64,000 nucleotides of DNA, taken from positions 13,631,326 through 13,695,325 of the forward strand of contig CM119267.1 in assembly GCA_051294375.1 (NCBI GenBank), given 5' to 3'. Under the pieces are notes generated by a model that saw only the letters and a list, made by a program, of their open reading frames with translations, had not been told where the DNA came from and did no database searches. This document shows, piece after piece, positions 21,401-35,451 of this stretch (position 1 is its first letter; every line of letters begins with the position of its first letter). Source of the stretch: Paraspadella gotoi (Eukaryota > Chaetognatha). Position numbers and translations under genes: made by a program.

Positions 21401-24400
21401 CTATTACCCTATAAATACATAAAAATAATTTAAATAGGATCTTTTAAGATATTGAAGAGACAGTGATAATTGATAAAAAAGTTGTTTTTAAATGGAAAAA
21501 CAGAAAAAAACCCGTTTTTTCCCCAAATATAGAAGCCCAGGTTAATTCCCCCCCCCACGCCTGGGAGCTCGATCAGGCTGTAACACGTGTTACAGGCGGG
21601 TTAAGCGCCCCGTCCCTCTTAACTGCCAGACGACCACCGGGCTAGAACCCCGGACCTTTGGATTGGGAGGCGAATGACTTGCCTCCGGCACCAATTGCCG
21701 CTGATGAACGGTTGGTGGATTTTAGTCCACCATACATCCCCCCTCCCGTAGGGAGAAGTCTGTTGCGTCTCTTCAGTGAATTGTTGTTGGGTGAAAGTTC
21801 GTCACCAAGTTGAGGCATGTCGCCTGATGTGTTGTGGGCGGAAAGTGCATCGCCAGGTTGAGGCATGTTGCCTGAAAGTGTTGTTGTTGCTGTTGTGTTC
21901 GGAAGTCGGGTTCACTGGCAATGAAGTCGCCTGAGCTTCGGATCAGGCTGTAACACCGTGTTACAGGCGGTTTAAGCGCCCCGTCCCTCTTAACTGCCAG
22001 ACGACCACCGGGCTAGAACCCCGGACCTTTGGGTTGGGAGGCGAATGACTTGCCTCCGGCACCAATGGCCGCTGATGGAACGGTTGGTGGATTTTAGTCC
22101 ACCATAATATTTTTGAAAAAAAAAGTCTTTTGATAACTTACGATTTGTAAAATTATGTTTTCCACTTATGCATGCAGACATAAAAATATCTTTTTAATAT
22201 AAAAACTCACTGACAATACAAAATTCTAGCAAGAAATGAACTGATTACATTAAAACAAGTTTGAGCAAACAATGCCGGATCTGCCCACGATCATTAGCGG
22301 TAATTAATTAATACAAACTATATAAACTAAAACAATAATTTAAATAATAAATTAATTTGATCCAAAATGTTTGTTTTTAGGTCTTTTCGACACTGACCAC
22401 GACAAAAGCAACGACAACGATGATGGCGATGACGACAATAATGCCGATAAAGATTGACTTGATTAAATAATTAATTTATTGATTAATTAACCGATTAATT
22501 ATTTGATTAATTAATAAATCTTATCTTGCATTTACATTTAATAGAAAAAAAAGAAGCATAATCAATTAGTGAAACAGGTTTTTTATTTTTTCCATTTAAA
22601 CTCATTTCCACTCAGACGATTTCATCGAAACTTGATTTCCAGCTTAATCACACACTTTCCTACCACATTCAAAATTTAAAGTCAATTGTAAGTAATTGTA
22701 ATTGGCGTTCAAATAGTGAAATATATTTTTTTTGTTTTTTCCATTTAAACTCATTTTCACTCGCACGATTCCATTAAAACTTTATATCCAACCCAATCAC
22801 ACACTTCTCTACCCACACACAAAATTTCATTCCAATCAATCCATCCAATCACGAGTAATTGGAGTTTTTTGCTAAGGTGGGACAGACAGACGGACATCGT
22901 TTTTTTGCATAATTTATCATAATTCGATATTCTGACATTATATATGTTAATGCCTGACAAGATTGAGGGGGCGGACCGACGGACCGACAAAGTGAATTAT
23001 AAAGTCGGGATCTGCTGAAAGACTAAAAATTAAATCTAACAAGAACTTGATCAAGAAACTACAGATATATTTTAATTTTGGCGCTCGTGGCGCTTTAGCG
23101 CTTCTGGGAAGGGCCAAAAATTTTAAAAAGTCAAATAAAAATAACTAGTTAGATAGAACAGAAAAGAATGCAGTCCAGAGTCCACTTATGATTTTTATCT
23201 GTAAGATAATCGTATTTAAATGTGTCTAATATATATACAATATCATATGGTCGTTATTGTTCAATGATAATTGTTCAAACTGGTTATCTGGTTACAGTCA
23301 AGAATCAGAAACGAGATGACCATAAACCCTGTGTCACAGGAAATCCATCAGCAAACCGAAAAGATTTCTTCGAAATCTAAATAACATATGATACACAATA
23401 CAAAATTTACCGGGGTTGATCTTTAAATTTCCTGCTAAATTTTTGAGGGAATCTTCAAGATTGTTTCCTTTAATGAGCTTTTCCGTCTTGATTTCATTGT
23501 TGTTGGGATTTTCAATAAAAGGATTTCCAACTGAGGAAGCGTTTGAGGCGGTACTGCCAACTGGAGCTGGTTGTAGTATTTCGCCAAAAGGGTCAAATGG
23601 CGCGCTCTACGAATAATATCAATAAGGAAATAATATGTTTAAAAAATCTTAAAGTATAAAAAAAAAAAGATTGATGCGAAATGAATTAATAGTAATAGTA
23701 ATTGATTATTGATGCGATGTTAACCAAATATTGATGCGATGTTAAACAAATATTGATGCTATGATAACCAAATAATAATAATAATAAATATATTATATTT
23801 TTTAAATTATATAATTTATATTTTGATTATATTTAATATTTATTATATATTATAATATATAATATATTTAAATAATAAAAAATATATTTATATAATTCAA
23901 ATTATTTTTAAAAATATTAAAATAATAAGCAAAACTTTTTTTATTTCTTGATCACATCCTTACTATTTGGTAATTTAACTGAATTATATTTAGCATTCTC
24001 ATTAAGGTGATTTTAGTTAAAACTCAGATTATGATTAGGGTTAAGGTTGAGGTAGATTAGGGTTAGATTAGGGTCGTGTTAGTTTGGTTTAGGGTCGAGT
24101 TGGTTTGCTTTAGTGTTGAATTAGTAGTAATTAGAATTAGGGTTGAATAGTTTGGGGTTAGGGTTAAGGTTCAGTAGTTTAGGGTTACGGTTAGGGTTAA
24201 TGTCTATTTTAAGGTTAAGATAAACAGTAAGCCGGCATTAGGGTTAGGGAAGGTACTGGCAATAGACATTAGGGATTAAAGTTGAGGTACGGAAATATAA
24301 GGGAGGCCCGGTCCCGGGTTAAGGATTGGGTTGGGAGACATGGAGTTAAACGGGAGGCCCGGGTTATGGTTGGGGGAGAGGCCCGCTGTTGAAGCATTCA

Positions 24401-27400
24401 AGGCGATTAGGGTTAGGGTTGAGGCACTGAAATATATGGGAAGCCCAGGCCCGGGTTAGAGTTGGGAGAGAGGCACGGAGTTGAACGGGAGGCCCGGTTT
24501 AGGGGAGAAGCCCATTGTTGATGTATCAAGGNNNNNNNNNNTGGGTTGAGGAATGGAGATATACTGGAGGCCAGGGCCTGGGTTAGGGTTGGGGGAGAGG
24601 AATGGAGTTGAATAGGAGGCCCTGGTAAGGGTTAGGAAAGCCCACGGTTGGCGCGTCGAAGGTGGTTAGGATTGAGGCATAGAAATGTATGGGAGACCTA
24701 GGCCCGGGTTAGGGTTGGGGGAAAGGCATGGAGATGTACGGGAGACCTGGGTTAGTGTTTAGTCTGGAGGGAAGGGCTCACAGGTGATGTATTTTTTAAG
24801 GCGGGCCAAAATTGAACACTTTTCATAACTTTTAATTCTCTCAAATAAATTCTTTTTTTCCTTCTATTACTAAATCGATTTTCAATACAACTTTTTGAAT
24901 TAGTTTATTGGGTTGTTGCACTGAAGCTTTTAAATATTTATTAATATGAAATTGGTACAACCAATATAAAAATTATCCATTCATTTAATAAATAAGCTAT
25001 CTTGCCCCTGACTTTGGACAGGCTTTGGTGGTTTAAGGCCTCCATCACTCTTACAAGATAATGACATAGCAGGTCGTATTTATCCTCATGTCTCAACTTC
25101 AGCCGCGAGCTTTTCCTTTAACTTGCGCCTTTCATTATATTCATTACTTTTATTACTGGCGAGGTCACCAGTGAGGGTACGGGTGACACCACCAGGGCTT
25201 TGGCAATATCGCCATAATAAAGTCGCTAACCAACTAGAACCAACAAACAATTGTGGCTCATACGTGAATCGCCGACGATATTGCTATTTGAATGAACTAT
25301 AAGCTAGGGTTTGGTTTGAAGTTCAGAAATAAACAAAAAGGGTTAAAATACAAGGGTTAAGGTTCCAGCTTGGCATGAGATAAGAGCTCCGGCCAGATAA
25401 AAATTCTGGCTGCGGCTCCGGCAAAAAAGCTCGGCTCCCGCGGCTCCAGCTCCACATCCCTAATGAGAAGCCTAATCTAAATTTTTAGCTACCTATGGTT
25501 ACACAGGAGCTATTTTCAATGTTAAAACCGTGACGACGATAACAAAGCAATACTAAATGGTTATCTACGCCCAAGATGGGCCTTAACTTAAGGCTTAAGC
25601 CCGTCTGGCGAGATAAAAACAAAATAAAGGGCAGAGCTTTGTCATTGTGTCCCACTTAGAAATTTTCTAATTAGTGAGATTCTCTGCTCTAACAGAAAAC
25701 GTTTGGAATAGCGAAATACCGGCATACAGTCGCGCAGAAACTTATTTAGATTTCAAATACATAAACACGTAAAGTTTTCGATTCTGGCCTTTACTTAGTA
25801 CATAAAATTACCACCTAATGGCTTTTTATACCTGAGGATTGACGGTGGACATTTGAGCTCCAATTGGAAAGGCGTTATTAAACTGAGCATCAGAGGCAAA
25901 TAGGTTTGATGAGGCCGCGGTAGCCACTGCAGGAACAACCCAAAAGCAATTAAACAAAAATCTCTCTCACTCTGACGCCTAAAAATAACCTGACAAATCC
26001 TGACCATTCTGAGGCCCAAAAAGATTGGCAGAGGGCTCAGGTGTCGTGCCAAAGGAGCTCTGTCCCGCAGAGCCGAAAGGGTTGTTTCCGGCCGGGGCGA
26101 CGCTCGATGACGTTGATATTAGTGCGAACAGGTCGTCGCTGGGCTTTGCCGTAGTCGCCGCCACAGCATTAGAGGAATCTAGAATAAATCACATGCGTGG
26201 TAAAAGTAAAATTCGAACAAAGATGTACGAACAGCATACCCGTTGATATGTCGATGCAAGTGCCGTTCTGAGAGACGCCGATTGCGGGAGACGTTGTCGC
26301 TGAATCGCGTCCCGAAGTATCGAACGCCGGACTTTCGATGGTTAATAAATCCAAAGCAGAGGACGTTAGTCGCGAATCGGCCTCGGCCTTTTAAAGGGGG
26401 TAGAGTAATTGAATAACAGAATGTTGTTAGCATGTCCGCAATAAATGGGGCTTCCAAAAATGCTCTTTCGCGAAACGATTAAGTGGGAGAAATACAAAGG
26501 TTTTCAAGAAATTGAATTTTCCATTAAAATTGTATATTTAATTTTTTTAAAAATTACCTTTAACGCCTCCATCCTGGCAGCCTCTTCAGCTATTAGTCTC
26601 TTCTTTTCCGCCTCAGAAATATTGATCACCGGTGTAGTAGAACCGCTCCCGCCAGCACCACTGCCAACAGTTTCTCCTGCAATGTGATAAGTACTAAGAA
26701 ATCTTTCCCTTGAATTTCAAGTTGAAATCAAACTTTCAATGTGTTACAATAAATTAGAATTTGTTACGAAAAAAAAAACATGATGGCAAGGAAGTTTTAT
26801 GGCTTATTTTTACATTCGCCGACCGGGATTTTGCGGTCTGTTATTTGTTTTTTCGCTTCTTATGAGCGACATATAGAAATCTCGCTACTCAAAAATAAAA
26901 AAAGGATACTGGTAAGGGTAGAAAAACTTTTTATTACAAATCCCTAACCACCCCTAAGCCTAACCACCCCTAATCCCTAACCAACCTTAACCCAATTGCT
27001 AACCGTTTAAAAAAACATAATATAAAAATATTGTTTTTCCTTTCCTTTCTTTTCCTCATTTGTTTACGTACAAGGAGTTTTATTAAGAAACAAATTTCAT
27101 GTTTCGGCATCAATGTAAACCTTCATCCAGCGCAAAAACGAATCGATTTGTAAAAACAAATATTCACAAATTTTGAAGTTTGAAGAAAGAAAAGGAGAAA
27201 GAAAGTGTGAAAATATTTGTTTCGCAAATCTGTTTTTGCGCTGATGAAAGCTTACATTGAAGCTGAAACATGTCCAAAATTTATGTTTATGTTTATGTGG
27301 GGCAAACTGCCAATTAACATTGTAAATAAACAGACTTTTAATTTGCATACATATTTGCCTAAAAACGATTTAATTGAATCCCATCTCCCGGATTCGATCC

Positions 27401-30400
27401 CGGGACTTATTATCCAAGAATNNNNNNNNNNNNNNNNNNNNNNNNNNNNNNNNNNNNNNNNNNNNNNNNNNNNNNNNNNNNNNNNNNNNNNNNNNNNNNN
27501 NNNNNNNNNNNNNNNNNNNNNNNNNNNNNNNNNNNNNNNNNNNNNNNNNNNNNNNNNNNNNNNNNNNNNNNNNNNNNNNNNNNNNNNNNNNNNNNNNNNN
27601 NNNNNNNNNNNNNNNNNNNNNNNNNNNNNNNNNNNNNNNNNNNNNNNNNNNNNNNNNNNNNNNNNNNNNNNNNNNNNNNNNNNNNNNNNNNNNNNNNNNN
27701 NNNNNNNNNNNNNNNNNNNNNNNNNNNNNNNNNNNNNNNNNNNNNNNNNNNNNNNNNNNNNNNNNNNNNNNNNNNNNNNNNNNNNNNNNNNNNNNNNNNN
27801 NNNNNNNNNNNNNNNNNNNNNNNNNNNNNNNNNNNNNNNNNNNNNNNNNNNNNNNNNNNNNNNNNNNNNNNNNNNNNNNNNNNNNNNNNNNNNNNNNNNN
27901 NNNNNNTTTTAAGCTGAAAATTAACTTTTTATATATTAAATATTAAAGCGTAGTGAAAGTTACATACAAAAATTTTAAAAAACAATTATGAACAACANNN
28001 NNNNNNNGATATAAAGAAATATATATATTTTGAAAAATTCCTTCATTAAGTGGGTAAAAAATTAGAAAAAGCTATATTTTAAGCTGAAAATTAACTTTTT
28101 ATATATTAAATATTAAGGCGTAGTGAAAGTTACATACAAAAATTTTAAAAGACAATTATGAACAACATACCATCAGTAAACATTAATTTGTAAAAAAAAT
28201 TAATTTTATGCTTTTTAATTTTCGCAGTAAGCTATATTTATATATAGTACTATCCTTATAAAATCAAAAAATTTCAAAATAGGCTTTTTTTAATTTTGAT
28301 TGCAGATTTGAATTCCTCGTCAAAAGTTGCTAAAAGAAAATATAAATCATTTTTAAAAATTCTTTCATTAAGTGGGTTAAAAGTTAAAAAACCATATTTA
28401 ACATATAAAAAGTTAATTTTCAGCTTAGAATATAGCTTTTTCTAATTTTTGACCATTTTTATCAACTTTTTATGACGAATCCAAATCTCTAAAAAAATCT
28501 TAGAAAAAACTGTTTTGAAATTTTAACATTTATTGGTTTAGTACTAATGTAAATATGGCCTACTGCGTAAATTGTAAAATTTATTATCAATTTTTGTATT
28601 ATATAAATGTTCATTAGTATAATATTGTTCGTTCCTCACTTTTAAAATTTTAATTAAAGTTAAATTTAGAAATTTTACTACGCCTTATTAAATATAGTTT
28701 TTTAAAAATTATATACTGAACAAAAAAATGTATATTATTTCGCAAACTGAGACTCGACGCTAGAGGCAAAACAAAATTAAATGGATTAACAAAGCACCGA
28801 CCGGTGGTAGCTAAAGATGGTTGCGGACGTCGAATAGTAAAGTTACCCGAAAGTATTTTATTAAGGTCTAAACAAAATAAATAAATCGACGAGAGCAACG
28901 ACCAGCAAAATCTGCATTCTGCAAATTAAACTCAAAGCCAACGGAAGAGGAACCCTCTTCGCAAAAACGATCATAACATTCTAATGGGATGAGGAAGTTT
29001 CGACCCAAAAACCTCAAAAGAATAATCATATTTCACCTCTCCGCTATCATGAAACTATCTTACTAATCTTTAGCATAATCGTCTCCAAAATTCTGATCAT
29101 AAAACAAATATAGGATAAATATTATTAACTGGATATCTCAATCTAATGAATTCGCTTTATAACTAAATAGAACTTAAAAACAATTCTATCTTGTGCATCT
29201 GTAAAATGAATGTAATTTCCGGTTAAAATTTCTAAAAGTAAAACATATTCTCAACACATTCTATGTTTACAAGTAAAAACCGGTGAGAACTTTTGCCGTT
29301 CTCTTCAGTTTCACGGATTTCGTGAGCACTCGATCCTCACAAACATTCTCCTCTAATTCTCAAATCGGGAAACAGAGATCAGGATTCTAGATGTCGAACA
29401 AAAATGACGCAAAAGATAATTTTCTTTTCCATTCTATAATGCATTATTTTCAGAAAAAAGAAAAAAAATGTCAATGAAAAAATAAATGCTAATTTAGGAA
29501 AAATCAACAGTAAAATTCTATTTATTAAAAAAAAAATCAAGTAGTGACGAGGATTAGAGGTTAATGATATTTTTCTTTAAAAACTAATTATAATAAGTAT
29601 ATAAATATTAAACATATTAAGTAAAAAAAAGATTCACATCCGATATCCTTGTTGGCAAAAGAGTGAACGAGAGCGAGGGATTGAATAGGGAGAAGAAAAC
29701 AGTCCTCTGAGCCGACCAATTAGAAACGATCAACTTTTATAATCAAACGGAGAACATCATTAAACTTAGTTCTTTAACAATGCAAACTTAAATAAAACTG
29801 ATTTTTCAAATAACTAAAAAAAGTAATATACGACGTAAGACAATTTTGGCCTCGCGTTTAAATTCTAAAAACACGTCTAAGTATTGTGGCTAAATACCAA
29901 TGCTCACAAACAACTCACCGATGCTTCACATCGCTAATCATTAACCAATAATCATCAAATCTGGATCCTCGTGTTGTGTCCAGAAAGAAAACCGATTCAC
30001 GAGTGATGCCGAGCGAGAGCAATCAACATCTGAAATCAGTCGTTCCAAGAGCGTCTTTACGCCATCAGGAACCACATCGATTTAAACTTCTGGGTGAAAA
30101 CGTCAAACGTAAAACGTTAATATTTTTTATCGTTTGTTTAGTCGCGACTATTTTTTTTCTTGGGGCAACTCAAAATTTCGGTATAAAAATGCAAGGTTGG
30201 AAAGAATATGCAACCTTTACTGAAAACAACTCAACCGAAGATATGACTATCGTTGTTCGGCCCCAACGCCGAGCACTCGAGACACAGCTATTCACTTTGG
30301 ACCAACAAGACGAACGGAAAAAACGCGTAAACGAGATTTGCGACCTGTACGATTTAAGAGGTTCTGCGTTGGAGTTGGATAACTCAGACTTGAAACAGAT

Positions 30401-33400
30401 TATTGTTGATGACAAAAACGAAATACTCTATTGCTACATTCCCAAGGTAACCAAGTCCAAAAAATTTAGGGTGGACCAAAATCTACAAACCGTTCATCAG
30501 CGGCCATTGGTGCAGGAGACAAGTTATTCGCCTCCAAACCCAAAGGTCCGGGGTTATAGCCCAGTGGTCGCCTAGCAGTTAAGAGGGACGGGGCGCTTAA
30601 CTGGCCTGTAACATGGTGTTACAGCCTGATCCGCAGCTCAGGAACTTCTTATATTGAACTTTTCTATTAGTATCACTAACTTATAATAATTGGGAGAGAC
30701 AGAATAATTGTTATATCCCATTATTAGTAAGTACAACTAATTTAAGAATCTCGTCTCGACAGTCATAAAATTATTAGTCAGAATTTTTTGTTTAAGTAAT
30801 AAAAGTAAAAGGAAATAGCAGCCAATTAATTTAAAACTTATTCCCTGCAGGTCGCCTGTACCAATTGGAAAAGAATCATGATGATTCTTACTGGCGCGGC
30901 TAAAGGCGAAACTAACCCTCTCGAAATTCAGGCATCGGACTCACACATAAAGAGCGGGTTTAAAACTCTTAATCAATATACAGACGCCGAAATTGTATTC
31001 AAAGTTAAAAACTACCTAAAATTTATGTTCGTGAGGCATCCATTTGAACGTCTCCTTTCCGCCTACAAAAACAAATTCAGTGAGCGCTACTCGGTGTATT
31101 TCCAGAAGAAGTTCGGCCGAAAGATTATTCGACGCTACCGGCCAGATGCCAAAACTGAGTCAATCGTATTCGGAAATGATGTAACGTTTCGAGAATTCGT
31201 CACCTACGTTCTCGACCCACGCACCCACGTCGAGGGGCTGAATGAACATTGGCGTCAGTATTATAAACTTTGTCATCCATGTCATATTGGTTATGACGTA
31301 ATCGGAAAATACGAAACCCTATACAGCGATGCCAAACTCGTATTGGATCGTGCCGGCATTGGTGACCGAGTGACATTTCCTACCTACTCGCCAGTGGTTG
31401 CTCAAAAACTCAAAACAATTGACTACATACGAGATTTTTATGCAACGATTCCAGAACAGGATTTGAAAGACTTGAAAGCTACTTATGGCTTGGACTTCGA
31501 ATTTTTCGGATATAAATATCCGTTTTTGAATGATTCCTCTCCACAATAGAAAATAAACAAAAATACGAAAAAAACAAACAAAAAACACAGCTTTAAATGG
31601 TTGAGCGTCTTGAAAAAATAATTCATGAATCTGAGTATCGACTAAAAATAATTAATCCATAGAATAGTTGTTAGTGACATTACGAAAAAAAAGTCTTCTC
31701 TCATAAATAATGTTTTGTTTTGATCTCTAAAACTTATCTCGCCTACACTTGTACACTTATATTTATGACCATTAAACCACACTATCTCAATTAATCGCAT
31801 GCAAACTTCACACGGCTGTAGTATAAACTTACTAGAATGCATTAGCTTTTAATTTTTTTTTTTGTCGCTCATAAAAATTAAATTATGATCACGTTAAAAA
31901 GTTATTAAAAAAACTAAAGACAAATTAAAATAAAATTAAGACGCCGAAACTCGCTGTCATGCATAATCTAAAGTAAAAAGTTTGAGCAAACAATGTCGGA
32001 TCTACCCACGATCATTATCTGTAATTAATTAATTTATTTAAGTTAATTTAATTAATTAGGCAATTAATTAATTAATTTGATCCGAAATGTTTGTTGATTA
32101 AATTGATGATTAATTAATTATTGATTAAATTTCATTCCAATCCATCCATCCAATCACGAGTAATTGGTGTTTTTTGCAAAGGTGGCGGACGGACGGACGG
32201 ACACTCTTTTTTTTGCATAATTTTTTCATAATTGATGGTTCTGATATGAAAATAAGTGAATGCCCGACAAGATTAAGGGGGCGGACCGACGGACCGACAA
32301 AGTGAATTATAGAGTGCAATGTGTAAGCACCGACACGGCTTCGAATCTCCCGCCACAACATTAAAAAAAATAAATTCTTAAAACAAGTTTGATGCACAAC
32401 AATGTCGGTAATCTGCTCTAGCGATAATTAAGCGNNNNNNNNNNNNNNNNNNNNNNNNNNNNNNNNNNNNNNNNNNNNNNNNNNNNNNNNNNNNNNNNNN
32501 NNNNNNNNNNNNNNNNNNNNNNNNNNNNNNNNNNNNNNNNNNNNNNNNNNNNNNNNNNNNNNNNNNNNNNNNNNNNNNNNNNNNNNNNNNNNNNNNNNNN
32601 NNNNNNNNNNNNNNNNNNNTAATCAGCTAATCAGATGATAAATCACAATATTTTAAAAACAAATTTTTTAATCGCATCATTTTTTCAAACTTGCATCATT
32701 TTTTCAAACTTGCATCATTTTTTCAAACTTGCATCATTTTTTCAAACTTGCATCATTTTTTCAAACTTGCATCATTTTTTCAAACTTGCATCATTTTTTC
32801 AAACTTGCATCATTTTTTCAAACTTGCATCATTTTTTCAAACTTGCATCATTTTTCACATTAATTAATTAAAACATAAGTATTAAGTAATCATAAATAAT
32901 AAAGATTCAAGTAAATGTGACTTGTTTTTTCCATTTAAACTCATTTCCACTGGCACGATTCCGTCAAAACTTTATATCTAGCTTCTTCACACACTTTCCT
33001 ACCCACACACAAAATTTCATTACAATCCAACCACCCAATCACGAGTTATTGGAGCTTTTTGCTAAGGTGGGACGGACAGACAGACGGATATTTGTTTGCA
33101 TAATTTATCATAAATCGATGTTCTGACCAGAGATGCATGTTTTTTGAGGTGGCGAACTCGGACTAGAGATAAAAATTGGGGAGAAGGGAGGCGAACGCGG
33201 AGGCGCAAAAATTCTGAAGCGTTTATCAGCTGCCATTGTTTTTTTATTAACACATTTTTTATTCAAAAAGAAAATATTTTTAGTTCTGTTTATATTTATC
33301 TAATAAGTTGTACATCAGCATATATTTTCATATCATTTTCTTTTAATACATTCATTCACTCAATTTATTCCCTTTNNNNNNNNNNNNNNNNNNNNNNNNN

Positions 33401-35412
33401 NNNNNNNNNNNNNNNNNNNNNNNNNNNNNNNNNNNNNNNNNNNNNNNNNNNNNNNNNNNNNNNNNNNNNNNNNNNNNNNNNNNNNNNNNNNNNNNNNNNN
33501 NNNNNNNNNNNNNNNNNNNNNNNNNNNNNNNNNNNNNNNNNNNNNNNNNNNNNNNNNNNNNNNNNNNNNNNNNNNNNNNNNNNNNNNNNNNNNNNNNNNN
33601 NNNNNNNNNNNNNNNNNNNNNNNNNNNNNNNNNNNNNNNNNNNNNNNNNNNNNNNNNNNNNNNNNNNNNNNNNNNNCATCATTTTTTAAACTTGCACCTT
33701 TTTTGATTTGCATTATCATTTTTTCAACATTATTTTTTTAACATGCATTATTTTTTATTTACATTATTTTACAACTTGAATCATTTTTTTAATTTGCATT
33801 ATTTTTTAAACCTGTATCATTTTTTGAATTGCATTATTTTTTTTAATTTGTATTATTTTTCAACTTGCATCATTTTTTCACTTTGAATCTTGGATCATTT
33901 TTTTAACTTACATCATTTTTTAAACTAGCTTCATTTTTAAACTTCCATTATTTTTTTTCATTTCATTTTTTAACTTGTATTATTTTTTTAACTTGTATTA
34001 TTTTNNNNNNNNNNNNNNNNNNNNNNNNNNNNNNNNNNNNNNNNNNNNNNNNNNNNNNNNNNNNNNNNNNNNNNNNNNNNNNNNNNNNNNNNNNNNNNNN
34101 NNNNNNNNNNNNNNNNNNNNNNNNNNNNNNNNNNNNNNNNNNNNNNNNNNNNNNNNNNNNNNNNNNNNNNNNNNNNNNNNNNNNNNNNNNNNNNNNNNNN
34201 NNNNNNNNNNNNNNNNNNNNNNNNNNNNNNNNNNNNNNNNNNNNNNNNNNNNNNNNNNNNNNNNNNNNNNNNNNNNNNNNNNNNNNNNNNNNNNNNNNNN
34301 NNNNNNNNNNNNNNNNNNNNNNNNNNNNNNNNNNNNNNNNNNNNNNNNNNNNNNNNNNNNNNNNNNNNNNNNNNNNNNNNNNNNNNNNNNNNNNNNNNNN
34401 NNNNNNNNNNNNNNNNNNNNNNNNNNNNNNNNNNNNNNNNNNNNNNNNNNNNNNNNNNNNNNNNNNNNNNNNNNNNNNNNNNTAACTTGTATTATTTTTT
34501 AACTTGTATTATTTTTTAACTTTTAACTATTTTTTAATTTGATATTTAAAACAACTTTTCTTTATTGGTCATCCAATTTCATCTTCAGTAAAAAACTGAA
34601 TCTTTTATAAAAATAAAATCATTATAAATTAATTAAATGATTAAAATTATTAAAATTCATTTACACCATTAAATTAAGANNNNNNNNNNNNNNNNNNNNN
34701 NNNNNNNNNNNNNNNNNNNNNNNNNNNNNNNNNNNNNNNNNNNNNNNNNNNNNNNNNNNNNNNNNNNNNNNNNNNNNNNNNNNNNNNNNNNNNNNNNNNN
34801 NNNNNNNNNNNNNNNNNNNNNNNNNNNNNNNNNNNNNNNNNNNNNNNNNNNNNNNNNNNNNNNNNNNNNNNNNNNNNNNNNNNNNNNNNNNNNNNNNNNN
34901 NNNNNNNNNNNNNNNNNNNNNNNNNNNNNNNNNNNNNNNNNNNNNNNNNNTACGCCATTGATTAGACCATTAATAAGGATTTCTTATGATATAAAATATT
35001 TTTAAAATTCAATCAAAACCATGCTTAAAATGGTCTTTTTTTGCCAATTTTACTGTGTTAGATAAAAAATTTAACAGAATAGTAAATGAATTCAAAACCA
35101 AATGAAACTTATACATAAAAAACGTCAAGTAGTTCTCCAACTAATGATATATTTATTAATTATGTTTATTAAGTATAGTAAAGATTTTTTTGGTGTCACT
35201 CGCGAACGGACACGGGGTATGTCTCGATCGAAGCATTTTAATCATATCAACGATATATAGAAATAATAATTTTGATTTATAAAATATTCTTTTCAAATAC
35301 CATTGTATTAAACCTTTCAGCTTCGTTGAGTTTAGAGATTTAATCAAAGTTTGAAAATAAGTTCATCAACGATTTTATTTGTGTACGTGTACGTGTTTCG
35401 ACTCTTTTATTT

Positions 35413-35451
<39 letters not shown>

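Noticed and set aside
21700-21745. CTGATGA plus hairpin in the SINE end (possible hammerhead)
   Set aside because: No GAAAC follows the hairpin, so the core is absent; the match is to CTGATGA only.
22757-22990. Frames with a shared peptide (YDKLCKK, LVIGW) in several places
   Set aside because: All come from the R1 tail; starts, stops and frame differ among copies, so the similarity is DNA-level.
27217-27946. Long open frames across 27422-27906
   Set aside because: They consist mainly of N bases; only the flanks are read, and these are a repeat element and AT sequence.
29976-30005. GTG at 29976 as start of the sulfotransferase
   Set aside because: Animal genes start at ATG; the first in-frame ATG is at 30006 and the upstream codons may be leader or an acceptor region.
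30447-30575. Extension of the sulfotransferase frame past IPK
   Set aside because: It translates the intron and the SINE; splicing at 30446/30851 restores the [10 protein letters not shown] motif.
33144-34958. Several frames of 94-181 codons
   Set aside because: Open only because they run through N gaps and low-complexity satellite.
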